DNA from: Croceibacterium mercuriale
GTDB lineage: Bacteria; Pseudomonadota; Alphaproteobacteria; Sphingomonadales; Sphingomonadaceae
Reading direction: 5' to 3'
Length of the DNA stretch: 64,000 bases
NCBI RefSeq assembly: GCF_000802385.1
Contig: NZ_JTDN01000001.1
Coordinates: forward strand, 441,501 to 505,500
A program made the position numbers and the translations under genes. Of this stretch, positions 36,911 to 45,711 are shown one piece after another. The notes beneath the pieces are model-generated. The model was not told the origin of the DNA. It ran no database searches and was given only the letters and a program-made list of their open reading frames with translations. Every line of letters starts with the position of its first letter. Position 1 is the first letter of the stretch.

Positions 36911-37734
36911 ATGTTGTAGAACGCAGCGGCGGCACCGGCAACCAGCCGATCGCGGGCATCCGGCGTCTGCGGACCAACCAGCTCCAGCGTGGTTTCGACC
37001 CACGTGCCGTAGCTGTCACCGGCATGGCGAAGCACGGGCCAGTCGCTGCCCCACATCAGCCGCTCGCCGAAACAGGCCAGCAGGTGCGCGACATAGGGGC
37101 GCAACGCCTCGACCGGCTGCTCCGGTGCCTGTTCGGTCCGCAGTCCGGACAGCTTGCACCAGACGTTCGGCAGCTGAGCCAATGCGGCGATTCCGTCGCG
37201 CCACGGATCGAGTTCGCCCGCCGCGATGTCCGGCTTGGCCGCATGGTCGATCACGATGGACAGGTCGGGCCAGCGGCTGGCGAACCGGTGCAGCACGGGC
37301 AGGTGGCGCGGCTGGATCAGCGCATCGAACCGCAGGCCGGTATCGAGCAGCGCGCGGATCGCCGGATCGAGCGCAGGCTGCAGGATCCAGTCGGTGTCGG
37401 CGATGCCCTGCAGCATGGGCCGGACACCGCGCACGCGCGGTTGCGCCGCCAGGTGCCGGATGCGGTCCGGCGCGCCGCCGTCCGCCAGGTCGACCCAGGT
37501 GACGATCGCCCGGATCAGCGGGTCGTCCAGTGTCAGCATCCAGTCCGTGTCACGGTCGTCCGGCTGCGACTGGACCAGCACGGCGCCGATCAGCCCGTAC
37601 CCTTCCGCCTCGGCGCGCAGGTCGGCGGGCAGGAAGTCGCGATGGATCCGCGGCCAGTCGGCATCCGGCCAGACCTGGCCCGGCCCGCCGATCCGCCAGA
37701 AATGCAGGTGGGAGTCGAGCAGGCGGATCGCCAT
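36901..37734 (-). CDS. Amidohydrolase-superfamily lactonase (L-fuconolactonase type)
   Basis: A 277-residue TIM-barrel hydrolase of the COG3618 group. Metal motif DSHLHFW (His9, His11) lies at the start, DHAAKP in the middle and WGSDWPV near the end. Characterised relatives open L-fucono-1,5-lactone or related sugar lactones. It sits between the GntR regulator (14 bases upstream) and the aldose dehydrogenase whose product it would hydrolyse. The 3' end is covered by operator site B. Confidence 0.87.
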   Translation of the reverse strand: MAIRLLDSHLHFWRIGGPGQVWPDADWPRIHRDFLPADLRAEAEGYGLIGAVLVQSQPDDRDTDWMLTLDDPLIRAIVTWVDLADGGAPDRIRHLAAQPRVRGVRPMLQGIADTDWILQPALDPAIRALLDTGLRFDALIQPRHLPVLHRFASRWPDLSIVIDHAAKPDIAAGELDPWRDGIAALAQLPNVWCKLSGLRTEQAPEQPVEALRPYVAHLLACFGERLMWGSDWPVLRHAGDSYGTWVETTLELVGPQTPDARDRLVAGAAAAFYNIDV

Positions 37735-37748
37735 GGGTGCGCCTTTCG

Positions 37749-38489
37749 TCAGTCTTCGGAGGTGCGCGCCGCGCGCCGGCGGGCCCAGGAGCTTTCGATA
37801 TGGTCGCGCATCGCCTTGCGCGCGGCCGGGCCGTTGCCCTTCCTGATGGCGTCGAAGATCATCTCGTGCGCCGTATGGGTCGCGCGGATATGCTCCTCGT
37901 TCAGCCTGCCGCTATAGCCGTGATTGCGCAGCGCTTCCGATTGCAGCCCGTCGATCACCGCCTTGCTCAGCTTGTCGCCGGAAATGCGCATGATGATGTC
38001 GTGAAACGCCACGTCCTCGTGAACATAGGCCGCCGGATGGGGGATCAGGCTTTCCAGCTTGGCCATCTGCTGCGACAGTTCGGCCAGCTGCTCCGGCGTG
38101 TGGCTTTCGGCCGCCTTGTAGGTCATCTGGCCTTCCAGCAGCGACCGGATTTCCGACAGATTGTCGAGATAGCGCAGCCCGTCCTCCCGCTGGAACAGTG
38201 CGCCCAGGATCAGGGGGTCGAGCATGTCCCACCCGCTGGATTCGCGCACGATCGTGCCGCGTCCCTGCTGTGATACGACGAGCCCCTTCTCGGTCAGGGC
38301 CATGGTCGCCTCCCGCACGACCGTGCGGCTGACGCCATACATGTCGCCCAGCATTCCTTCGGGGGGCAGGGCGGTGCCGGCCGGGTAGGTCTCGGTCACG
38401 ATCGCCTTGACCACATCCTCGACCACCGCCTCGGCCAGGCGAGGGCGCCGCCGGATGCGCAGCGAATCGGCGGCAGGCTTTTCGTACAT
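37749..38489 (-). CDS. GntR-family (FadR/FCD type) regulator of the sugar locus
   Basis: A 246-residue regulator. The N-terminal winged helix (LPPEGMLGDMYGVSRTVVREAT) is followed by an FCD ligand-binding domain (SEIRSLLEGQMTYKAAE, EDVAFHDIIMRISGD, THTAHEMIFDAIRKG) that usually binds a carboxylate through a metal held by Asp and His residues. Such proteins in sugar-acid loci are released from DNA by a pathway intermediate such as a keto-deoxy acid. It is divergent from the enolase gene, with site C between them, and is the best candidate reader of the repeated motif (inference). Confidence 0.88.
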   Translation of the reverse strand: MYEKPAADSLRIRRRPRLAEAVVEDVVKAIVTETYPAGTALPPEGMLGDMYGVSRTVVREATMALTEKGLVVSQQGRGTIVRESSGWDMLDPLILGALFQREDGLRYLDNLSEIRSLLEGQMTYKAAESHTPEQLAELSQQMAKLESLIPHPAAYVHEDVAFHDIIMRISGDKLSKAVIDGLQSEALRNHGYSGRLNEEHIRATHTAHEMIFDAIRKGNGPAARKAMRDHIESSWARRRAARTSED

Positions 38490-38581
38490 GGCGATTGTGA
38501 CTCTTCCCCGGTGCGGACGGCTGGCGATTGCCGGTACCTGCCCATGCTAATGCTGCTTCGTCAACGCCTTGCCAACGCCAA

Positions 38582-38601
38582 AGATAATACGTAATACGTA
38601 T
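38582..38601. promoter_or_regulatory. Locus operator motif, site C
   Basis: AGATAATACGTAATACGTAT, 15 of 20 positions as in site B. It includes the perfect palindrome AATACGTATT (38593-38602). It lies in the divergent promoter of the GntR and enolase genes, suggesting autoregulation. Confidence 0.65.
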
Positions 38602-38638
38602 TGCCTGACCACCCGATGTGGTCGGAGGAGGGGCATCA

Positions 38639-39796
38639 ATGAAGGTCACCGGCTACAGGAGCCTGGTCACATCGCACGATTGGCAGCGACCGGTTGGCGA
38701 CGTCAACGGGGTTGTCGCCTCGGGCATCACCGAAGTGCCGGTGCTGATCCTGGAAACCGATGGCGGGCTGGAGGGGATCGGCCTGGGGCAGCATGCGGAG
38801 ATCGACCGGGTCTTCGCCGCGGTGGAAGGCCAGGATCCCCGCGCCGTGCCGGTCCTCTACGACAGCATGCTGTCCCACGTGTTCAAGAGCGGCCATGCCG
38901 GCCTGACCTACGGTGCCATCGCCGCGATCGACATGGCACTGTGGGACCTGAAGGCCAAGATGGCGGACGAGCCGCTATGGCGTACGCTGGGCGCCGCCGA
39001 CCGCTTCGTGCGCGGCTACGCTTCCGGCCTGTGCTACGGGCTGGAGGATGACGCCTTCGCCGCGCTGTATGCCCGCTGGGCCGAGCGTGGCTTCGATGCC
39101 GCGAAGATCAAGGGCGGCAAGGACCTGACGCGCGACATCGCCCGGCTGCGCATCGTGCGCGAGATCATGGCGGCCAACTCGCCCGCGCCGGCGCTGATGC
39201 TGGACGTCAACGAAAGCTGGAACCGCAAGCAGGCGATCCGCCATCTCGCCGCGATCGAGGCAGCGCACATCGATCTTACCTGGATCGAGGAACCGGTGCG
39301 CCGCTGGGATGCGGCCGGCCACGCGGCGATCACCCGCGCGGCCCGCTGCGCGGTGGCCACGGGCGAAAACCTGACCGGCCTTGAACAGTTCGCGCCGCTG
39401 TTCGATGCCGGCGCGGTGGACGTGGTGCAGGCCGGCAGCGTGTGGGGCATCACCCATTTCAACCGCGTGGCGATCGCCGCCCATGTGCGCGACCTGCCCG
39501 TTTCGCCGGTCGGCTATGACGGCAATCCCATCGCCCACGCCGCCGCCGCGGTGCCGAACATGATCGGCCTGGAGGTGCAGGACTTCAACTGGCCGGTCGG
39601 CCTGGATATCGACCAGGAGATCGCCGATGGCGGCATCATCCTGGGTGACCGACCGGGGCTGGGGATCGTGGTGGACGAGGCGGCAATCGCGCAGCAGCGC
39701 AGCGAAGGCAGCTGGAACGCCGCGGGCGGGCCGCACAAGCGTCCGCGCGATGCCGGGCTGCGGCTGGTGCCGGATGCCGGACCGATGCTGTCATGA
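38639..39796 (+). CDS. Enolase-superfamily sugar-acid dehydratase-like protein (mandelate racemase/MLE family)
   Basis: A 385-residue protein starting after GGAGGAGG. The barrel carries KxK (Lys156, Lys158, in AAKIKGGK) and probable metal ligands in LDVNESW, WIEEPVRRW and ATGENLTG. By position it should dehydrate L-fuconate. However, the usual His-Asp dyad of the group is not evident: the QPD motif reads QAG (264-266) and the loop normally holding the catalytic His reads VSPVGYDGNP. Chemistry may therefore differ (epimerisation, or lysine-only dehydration). Its stop overlaps the MFS start by four bases. Confidence 0.82.
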   Translation: MKVTGYRSLVTSHDWQRPVGDVNGVVASGITEVPVLILETDGGLEGIGLGQHAEIDRVFAAVEGQDPRAVPVLYDSMLSHVFKSGHAGLTYGAIAAIDMALWDLKAKMADEPLWRTLGAADRFVRGYASGLCYGLEDDAFAALYARWAERGFDAAKIKGGKDLTRDIARLRIVREIMAANSPAPALMLDVNESWNRKQAIRHLAAIEAAHIDLTWIEEPVRRWDAAGHAAITRAARCAVATGENLTGLEQFAPLFDAGAVDVVQAGSVWGITHFNRVAIAAHVRDLPVSPVGYDGNPIAHAAAAVPNMIGLEVQDFNWPVGLDIDQEIADGGIILGDRPGLGIVVDEAAIAQQRSEGSWNAAGGPHKRPRDAGLRLVPDAGPMLS

Positions 39797-41049
39797 CCGC
39801 CGCCGCGGCAGAGCCCGCTTACGTGCTGGGCCGTGCGCGCACGCGGCTGCAGTTTTCGCTGATGGCGAACTTCTTCCTGCTGATGGCGCTCTATAGCGGC
39901 GTGCTCGGCGTGCTGCTGCCCAACCAGATCGCCATCCTGGATCCGGACAACAAGGCCAACAACCTGGCCCTGCTGTTCGCGATCACCTCCGTCTTCTCGA
40001 CCTTGGCGACGCCGATCGCCGGGGCCCTGTCGGACCGGACCCGCAGCCGCTGGGGCCGGCGCACGCCGTGGATCGCGGTCGGGTCGCTGGTCGGGTCGCT
40101 GGCCCTGTTCGGCGTATCGTGGATGACCAGCCTGTGGTCGCTGATGGTGCTGTGGGTGATGGCGGCCGTCGCCTACAATTCCATGCAGCCGGCGATGACG
40201 ACCCTGATCGCCGACCGGTTCGCGCCGGAAGTGCGCGGCGGCGTGTCGGGGATCGTCGGCGCGGGCATGACGGCAGGGCTGACCGCCGGCACGGTGGTCG
40301 CCGGATACCTCGCCGGGCAGGCGACGCTGGCCTACGGCCTGTTTGCCGCCGCCATCGCGGTATCGTGCCTCGCCTTCGTGACGCTGAACCGCGAGCCGTC
40401 GAGCGAGACGATGCCACGCCGGCCGATCCAGTGGGGCGAGTTCGTCCGCGGCTTCTGGATCAGCCCGCGTGAGCATCCGGACTTCGCCTGGGCATTTCTC
40501 AGCCGGTTCACCATCTACATGGGGTACCAGGGCGTTGCCGCCTATCTGCTGTACATCTTGCGCGACTATATCGGCCTTGGCGACGATGCCTCCAACATCG
40601 CCATCGCCAACATGGCGGTGATCACGCTGGTGGGGCTGGTCGCCTCCGCGCTGATCTCCGGCTGGTGGTCCGACCGGATCCAGCGCCGCAAGCCCTTCGT
40701 GGTAGCCGGCAGCCTGATCATGGGCTGTGCCATGGTGATGCCGCTGGTGTTCCCCTCCATGACCGGCATGTGGGCCTACGCCGCAATCATCGGCGTGGGT
40801 TACGGCATGTTCATGTCGATCGACATCGCGTTGATGACCCAGGTGCTGCCGCAGAGCGCGCTGGGCGATGAGGGCCGCGACCTGGGGGTGCTGACCACCG
40901 CCGTGAACATCCCGCAGATCATCAGCCCGGTCATGGCCGCGACGCTGCTGGGCCTGAGCGGCGGGGATTACCGCACGATCTTCTGGGCCGCGATCCTGTT
41001 CGTGTTCGGATCCGCCATCTGCGTTGTCCCGATCCGGGGCGTCCGCTAA
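39793..41049 (+). CDS. MFS transporter (sugar/sugar-acid type)
   Basis: A 418-residue protein with about 12 membrane segments. The loop after segment 2 reads SDRTRSRWGRRTPWI, the MFS/GPH-like signature. It is translationally coupled to the enolase gene (ATGA overlap) and followed by site D and the TonB receptor gene. It probably imports fucose or a related sugar or oligosaccharide across the inner membrane. Substrate not proven. Confidence 0.88.
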   Translation: MTAAAAEPAYVLGRARTRLQFSLMANFFLLMALYSGVLGVLLPNQIAILDPDNKANNLALLFAITSVFSTLATPIAGALSDRTRSRWGRRTPWIAVGSLVGSLALFGVSWMTSLWSLMVLWVMAAVAYNSMQPAMTTLIADRFAPEVRGGVSGIVGAGMTAGLTAGTVVAGYLAGQATLAYGLFAAAIAVSCLAFVTLNREPSSETMPRRPIQWGEFVRGFWISPREHPDFAWAFLSRFTIYMGYQGVAAYLLYILRDYIGLGDDASNIAIANMAVITLVGLVASALISGWWSDRIQRRKPFVVAGSLIMGCAMVMPLVFPSMTGMWAYAAIIGVGYGMFMSIDIALMTQVLPQSALGDEGRDLGVLTTAVNIPQIISPVMAATLLGLSGGDYRTIFWAAILFVFGSAICVVPIRGVR

Positions 41050-41050
41050 A

Positions 41051-41070
41051 CATACTACGTATTACATCAT
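41051..41070. promoter_or_regulatory. Locus operator motif, site D
   Basis: ACATACTACGTATTACATCA, 15 of 20 positions as in site B, directly after the MFS gene and 65 bases before the TonB receptor start. Confidence 0.6.
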
Positions 41071-41135
41071 TTGACATTTGCGTGAGCAGGGCGCAGGATA
41101 GCGTCACAAGATAATGGTTAGGGATGGGAGAGTTC

Positions 41136-43907
41136 ATGGCACAGGTGAGTGGTCGTGCGCGCCGCGCGCTTCTCGTTGCAACCGCGCTGCAGGCTTCGGC
41201 CTGGGGTAGCGTGGCAGCCGCGCAGGTGATCCAGCCGGCACGGCAGTCCGAAGCAGCCGGCGCCGATGCCGCCGTGGTCGACGATAGCGAGATTGTCGTC
41301 ACCGGCATCCGTGCCGCCGAACGCGCCGCCATCGACATCAAGCGCAACGCGGTGGTCGTGGTCGATTCGATCGTGGCGGAAGATCTGGGCAAGCTGCCGG
41401 ACAACAATGTGGCGGAATCGCTGCAGCGCATCCCTGGCGTCACCATCGAACGTAACCGCGGCGAAGGACGCTTCGTCACCGTCCGTGGCTTCGGGCCCAA
41501 GTTCAACGCGGTGACCGTGAACGGCCGCACCCTGGCGACCGACAACAATGGCCGCGAATTCTCGTTCGACGTGCTGCCGTCTGAAATCATCTCGGGCGCG
41601 GATGTCTACAAGTCGCCGCAGGCCAGCATCAACGGCGCCTCGATCGGTGCCACCGTCGACGTGCGCACGATCCGGCCGCTCAACGGGCGCTCCGGCTTCA
41701 GCTTCGCCGGATCGGCGGCCGGCATGTGGTCGGAACTGGCCGACAGCTACAACCCGGAAATCTCCGCCGTGGGCAGCTGGAAGAACGATGACGGCACGAT
41801 GGCATTCGCGCTGGGCGGCGTCTATTCCAAGCAGGAGAACCGCATTGACGAGTTCACCATCGGCGCCGGCCATGTGCGGCGGTCCAGCACTGACAGCTAC
41901 TACAATTCGGCGGCGCGGCCGGGCGTGCCGGCGCGGCCAGGTGGCCGCATCGGGCCGAACGTCGCGCCGTTCAGCCGCGTGTCGATGCCGTCCAACCTGT
42001 CGCCGTTCTTCTTCGAACGCGACCTGACCCGCTGGGGCGTGAACGGCGCGTTCCAGTTCAAGCCGTCCGACCGGCTGACCGTGTCGGTCGACGGCCTGTA
42101 TTCCAGCGCCCGCTTCGTGGAGCAGCAGACGGGCCTCGCCTACGACTTCGCCGGCGGCACGCTGGTGGAGCAGGTGGTCGAGAACGGCGAGGCGCTGTAT
42201 CAGCGCTACGTCGGCGGGTTCGTGGACCAGATCATCCAGTACGACGATCGCGACGTCACGACCGACCAGCTGGGCATCAATTTCGACTGGGAGGCGACGG
42301 ACGACCTGCGCATCAAGCTGGACGGATCGCTGTCCAATGCGAAGCGGCGGGGCAAGGAGAACAATCTGTTCACCACCATCCGGCGCAAGAATGTCGACCT
42401 GTTCTGGGATCGGCGCAGCGGCAGCCCGATCTACGATTACGGCTTCACCAGCCCGAACTATGCCGATGCGGCGACCAACCCGAACGGCCTCACCGCCCAT
42501 TATTACATCTGGGGCGGCGGGTCGAACATCGACGACGAGATCTCCGAACTGCGCGGCGATGCCGAGTGGAACCCGGGCGGCGGCGCGTTCACCCTGTCGG
42601 GCGGCGCGCTGATGCAGCGGCGCACCAAGACGATCAATGCCGACGAGACGCCGTTCGCCCAGCAATGCGCCTACTGCGATTCCAACCGCGCCCTGCCGGC
42701 ATCGCTGTTCGAGAACACCGATCGCGGGTTCTTCCCCGGCGGCGGCGGCAACATCCTGCGCGACTGGCTGATCTACGATCCGTTGCAGCTGGTGCAGCAG
42801 ATCAACCAGTTCGCCGAAACCGACCGCATCCCCTTCGACCCGGCCGTGTTCTCTCCGTCCGCCTCGTCCGAGGTGGATGAGAAGGTGCGTGCGGTCTACC
42901 TGATGGGTGGGCTGGATACCGAGATCGGCGGAATGCCGCTGGCGGTCAATGTCGGCCTCCGGTTCGAGGATACGGATTACACCTCTTCCGGCGCGTCGCG
43001 CACCGTGGTCAGCGCGCGCCCCAATGCGGGCGGGCAGAACATCGTGGTGGTGTCGCCGGTCATCCCGGTCAGCTTCCGCGGGCAGTACCAGGACTGGCTG
43101 CCTTCGGTGAACCTGCGCCTGTCGCTGACGGACGAGCTGCTGCTGCGCTTCGCCGCATCCAAGGTGATCACCCGGCCGACCCTGTCCGACCTGTCGCCAC
43201 GCCAGACGATCCAGACCAATCCGGGCAACGAGACGATCCGCCGCGGCAACCCCGACCTGCAGCCGTTCCGCGCCAAGCAGATCGAGGCCGGGCTGGAATG
43301 GTACTTCACGCCGGACTCGCTGCTGAACTTCGCCGCTTTCTACAAGGATATCGAGAGCTTCGTCACGCTGACCACGACGCCGCAGGTGGTGGACCAGGTG
43401 ACGTTCCAGGTGACCGTGCCCGACAATGGCGAGGGCGCGACGGTCAAGGGGTTCGAGATCGGCTACCGCCAGTCCTTCGCCTCGTGGCTGCCGGCCCCGT
43501 TCGACGGGTTCGGCGTGCAGACCAGCTACAACTATACCGACTCCAACGCCAACTACACCAACGCGGTCGCCAACGTGTCGTTCGGGCTGGAGGGGCTGTC
43601 CAAGAATTCGTACAGCCTGGTCGGCTTCTACGAGAAGTACGGGATCACCGCCCGGGCGGCCTACACCTATCGTGACAACTTCCTGCAGGTCGCTTCCGGG
43701 CGCAATGGCGAGCCTGAGTACTTCGATGCCTATGGCCAGCTCGATCTCAGCCTGGCCTACGACATCACGGAGCAGGTCACCGTGTTTGCCGATGCGATCA
43801 ACGTCAACAACGCCAAGGAGTTCATCTACTCCGTTACGGAAGACCGCACGAAGGAATACCGCCAGACGGGCCGGCGTATCTCCGCCGGCGCCCGCATCCG
43901 GTTCTGA
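41136..43907 (+). CDS. TonB-dependent receptor, Caulobacter/Xanthomonas carbohydrate type
   Basis: A 923-residue outer-membrane receptor. A signal peptide ends in VAAAQ. EIVVTGIRAAE is the TonB-box region. The plug contains LPDNNVAESLQRIPGV, VTVRGFGPKFNAVTVNGR and DVYKSPQASINGASIGATV, the layout of the large TonB-Xanth-Caul group, many of which import oligosaccharides. The barrel ends in Phe (AGARIRF). Within this locus it probably imports pectic oligosaccharides. The ATG at 41136 follows GGGAGAG; an ATG four codons earlier is an alternative. Confidence 0.92.
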   Translation: MAQVSGRARRALLVATALQASAWGSVAAAQVIQPARQSEAAGADAAVVDDSEIVVTGIRAAERAAIDIKRNAVVVVDSIVAEDLGKLPDNNVAESLQRIPGVTIERNRGEGRFVTVRGFGPKFNAVTVNGRTLATDNNGREFSFDVLPSEIISGADVYKSPQASINGASIGATVDVRTIRPLNGRSGFSFAGSAAGMWSELADSYNPEISAVGSWKNDDGTMAFALGGVYSKQENRIDEFTIGAGHVRRSSTDSYYNSAARPGVPARPGGRIGPNVAPFSRVSMPSNLSPFFFERDLTRWGVNGAFQFKPSDRLTVSVDGLYSSARFVEQQTGLAYDFAGGTLVEQVVENGEALYQRYVGGFVDQIIQYDDRDVTTDQLGINFDWEATDDLRIKLDGSLSNAKRRGKENNLFTTIRRKNVDLFWDRRSGSPIYDYGFTSPNYADAATNPNGLTAHYYIWGGGSNIDDEISELRGDAEWNPGGGAFTLSGGALMQRRTKTINADETPFAQQCAYCDSNRALPASLFENTDRGFFPGGGGNILRDWLIYDPLQLVQQINQFAETDRIPFDPAVFSPSASSEVDEKVRAVYLMGGLDTEIGGMPLAVNVGLRFEDTDYTSSGASRTVVSARPNAGGQNIVVVSPVIPVSFRGQYQDWLPSVNLRLSLTDELLLRFAASKVITRPTLSDLSPRQTIQTNPGNETIRRGNPDLQPFRAKQIEAGLEWYFTPDSLLNFAAFYKDIESFVTLTTTPQVVDQVTFQVTVPDNGEGATVKGFEIGYRQSFASWLPAPFDGFGVQTSYNYTDSNANYTNAVANVSFGLEGLSKNSYSLVGFYEKYGITARAAYTYRDNFLQVASGRNGEPEYFDAYGQLDLSLAYDITEQVTVFADAINVNNAKEFIYSVTEDRTKEYRQTGRRISAGARIRF

Positions 43908-43943
43908 TCCCGACTCCCCCGCCGGCCCCACCCGGCGGACCCA

Positions 43944-43973
43944 GGGCGCTCCGGTTCCACGACCGGGGCGCCC
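43944..43973. terminator. Hairpin between the TonB receptor and GH28 genes
   Basis: GGGCGCTCCGGT pairs with ACCGGGGCGCCC over 12 positions with one U-G pair and a 6-base loop, between convergent genes. Confidence 0.65.
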
Positions 43974-43988
43974 TTCGCATGTCGGCGT

Positions 43989-45584
43989 TCAGGCCGTGCT
44001 GATCTGGCCCAGGGCAACGTTCGTGCTGTCCCGCGCATCGACCACCATCGCCCGCTCCGCCGGGGATGTGATCGCGTCGAGGTTGGCGCCGGCAACATGG
44101 CGCAGGGCGACGGCGGGGCGCGCATCCGGTGCCCCCAACGACAGGTTGAAGCCGCGCACGGTCAGGCGCCGGGCGTGCCGCGCATACAGGCCGGCGGCGG
44201 GCAGCGTGCCGAGATAGCTGACCTCCAGGCTGGTCTCCCGGCGATACTCTGGCTCCCGCGCGGCATCTTCCGCCGTGCCGCCGCCCCGGGCCACGATGTC
44301 GATGTCGCGGAAGGTGACGTCCTCCACCGGCGCGTCGGCGATCCCTTCGACCCCGCAGGGGTAGGGCAGCCGGGCACCGGTCACGCTGATCCCGTCGAAC
44401 TGCACCCGCCGCACTGCGCCCACTGACGTGCCGCGCGGCGCGCGCATGCGGGCGGCATGGTGGATGAACAGCGGGTGGTTGAACGGATCGCGCAAGGTGA
44501 TGTTCGACACCGACACATCTTCCAGCGTGCCGCCATCGACGATCCCCAGCAGGATCCCGCGGGTCGCGGTGCAGATGCAGTCGGTGATGCGGATGTTGCG
44601 GAACCCGCCATTGGTTTCGGTGCCCAGCTTTATCCGGCCGAGCGGTCCGATATTCTCGATATTGTAGTCCGATGGCCGGTAGGTGCCATCCAGCAGCGAG
44701 CCCATCAGGTACCCGCTGGTCTTGCAGCCCGTCACCAGGATGTCCTCGCACAGCACCGGGCGCCCCAGCGCGTAGCTGCTCTTCAGCACGATCGCATCGT
44801 CCTTCGGCGCGTTGACCGTGCAGTTGACGATGCGGACGTCGCGGCAGGCGTCGATGTCGATGCCGTCGCGATCGGTGTCGATCACCAGCCCGTCGATCTG
44901 CACGTTGCTGCAGCCATGGGCGATCACGGCGAAATGGCCGGCCTGCAATATGGTGAAGTCCTGCAACCGCACGCCCCGGCAGTTCATCAGGCCGATCGTC
45001 TTGTTGGCACGGCCGACGGCGGCGCGCTCCTCCGGGTTCTGCAGCGCCTGTTCGCGGGGCGTGATGCCCAGCGCGGCGGCCGATTGCCATTGCCCCCGGC
45101 CATGCCAGCGCTCGCCCGGACCCGCGCGGTCCAGGCCGATGCCGTGCAGCATGCCCGGCCCCAGTATCGCCACGTTGCTCACGCCGTCGCCCACGATCAG
45201 GCTGTTGTGGACATGGGTGATCCCGAAATCCTGGAACTGCTCCTCCATGTAGTTTTCGGGCGGGTCGTAATGCGCGCCATGTGTCTCCGGACTGGCGGCG
45301 ATGATCGTCGCGCCGGCGGACAGCACCAGCGCGATATTGTCGCGCAGGCGGATGGTGAAGCACAGATAGCGGCCCGGCGGCACCACGATCGTGCCGCCAC
45401 CGCGCTGCGCCGCCGCCTCGATCGCGCGGTTGATCGCCGGACTGTCGATCGCCACGCCATCGCCGATCGCGCCATGCTGCCGCACATCCTCGAAGATGCC
45501 GGCGGCCACGGCGCCGGCCTGGTCGGTCCACCCGGCCGCCATCAGCGTGGCGCCGGAGGCCAGCAGCAGCGACCGTCGATCCAT
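43989..45584 (-). CDS. Glycoside hydrolase family 28, exported
   Basis: A 531-residue beta-helix enzyme. The start MDRRSLLLASGATLMAAG is Tat-like. GH28 acidic residues are Asp240 (DRDGIDIDACRD) and Asp262/Asp263 (APKDDAIVLKSS). It is longer than the other GH28 and clearly a different subfamily. Likely acts on a galacturonic-acid bond in the target pectin. The ATG at 45584 is six bases after GAAGGA; an ATG two codons earlier lacks spacing. Site E, in the divergent promoter, is shared with the beta-helix gene. Confidence 0.87.
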   Translation of the reverse strand: MDRRSLLLASGATLMAAGWTDQAGAVAAGIFEDVRQHGAIGDGVAIDSPAINRAIEAAAQRGGGTIVVPPGRYLCFTIRLRDNIALVLSAGATIIAASPETHGAHYDPPENYMEEQFQDFGITHVHNSLIVGDGVSNVAILGPGMLHGIGLDRAGPGERWHGRGQWQSAAALGITPREQALQNPEERAAVGRANKTIGLMNCRGVRLQDFTILQAGHFAVIAHGCSNVQIDGLVIDTDRDGIDIDACRDVRIVNCTVNAPKDDAIVLKSSYALGRPVLCEDILVTGCKTSGYLMGSLLDGTYRPSDYNIENIGPLGRIKLGTETNGGFRNIRITDCICTATRGILLGIVDGGTLEDVSVSNITLRDPFNHPLFIHHAARMRAPRGTSVGAVRRVQFDGISVTGARLPYPCGVEGIADAPVEDVTFRDIDIVARGGGTAEDAAREPEYRRETSLEVSYLGTLPAAGLYARHARRLTVRGFNLSLGAPDARPAVALRHVAGANLDAITSPAERAMVVDARDSTNVALGQISTA

Positions 45585-45641
45585 TGCCATTCCTTCGGTA
45601 AACATGCGCTCTCCATCATCCCGCGCTTGCATGCGCTCCAA

Positions 45642-45661
45642 ACATAAGACATCATACGTTT
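45642..45661. promoter_or_regulatory. Locus operator motif, site E
   Basis: ACATAAGACATCATACGTTT, 15 of 20 positions as in site B, in the divergent promoter of the second GH28 and the beta-helix gene. Confidence 0.6.
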
Positions 45662-45711
45662 ATGCAAACCGCTGTCCACCGGCGGATAACAGCAGAGGAT
45701 CCAGGAGCAGG

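Noticed and set aside
41118-43931. 937-codon minus-strand open frame opposite the TonB receptor
   Set aside because: It mirrors the receptor codon by codon and has no fold signature; the plus-strand protein has plug, barrel and terminal Phe.
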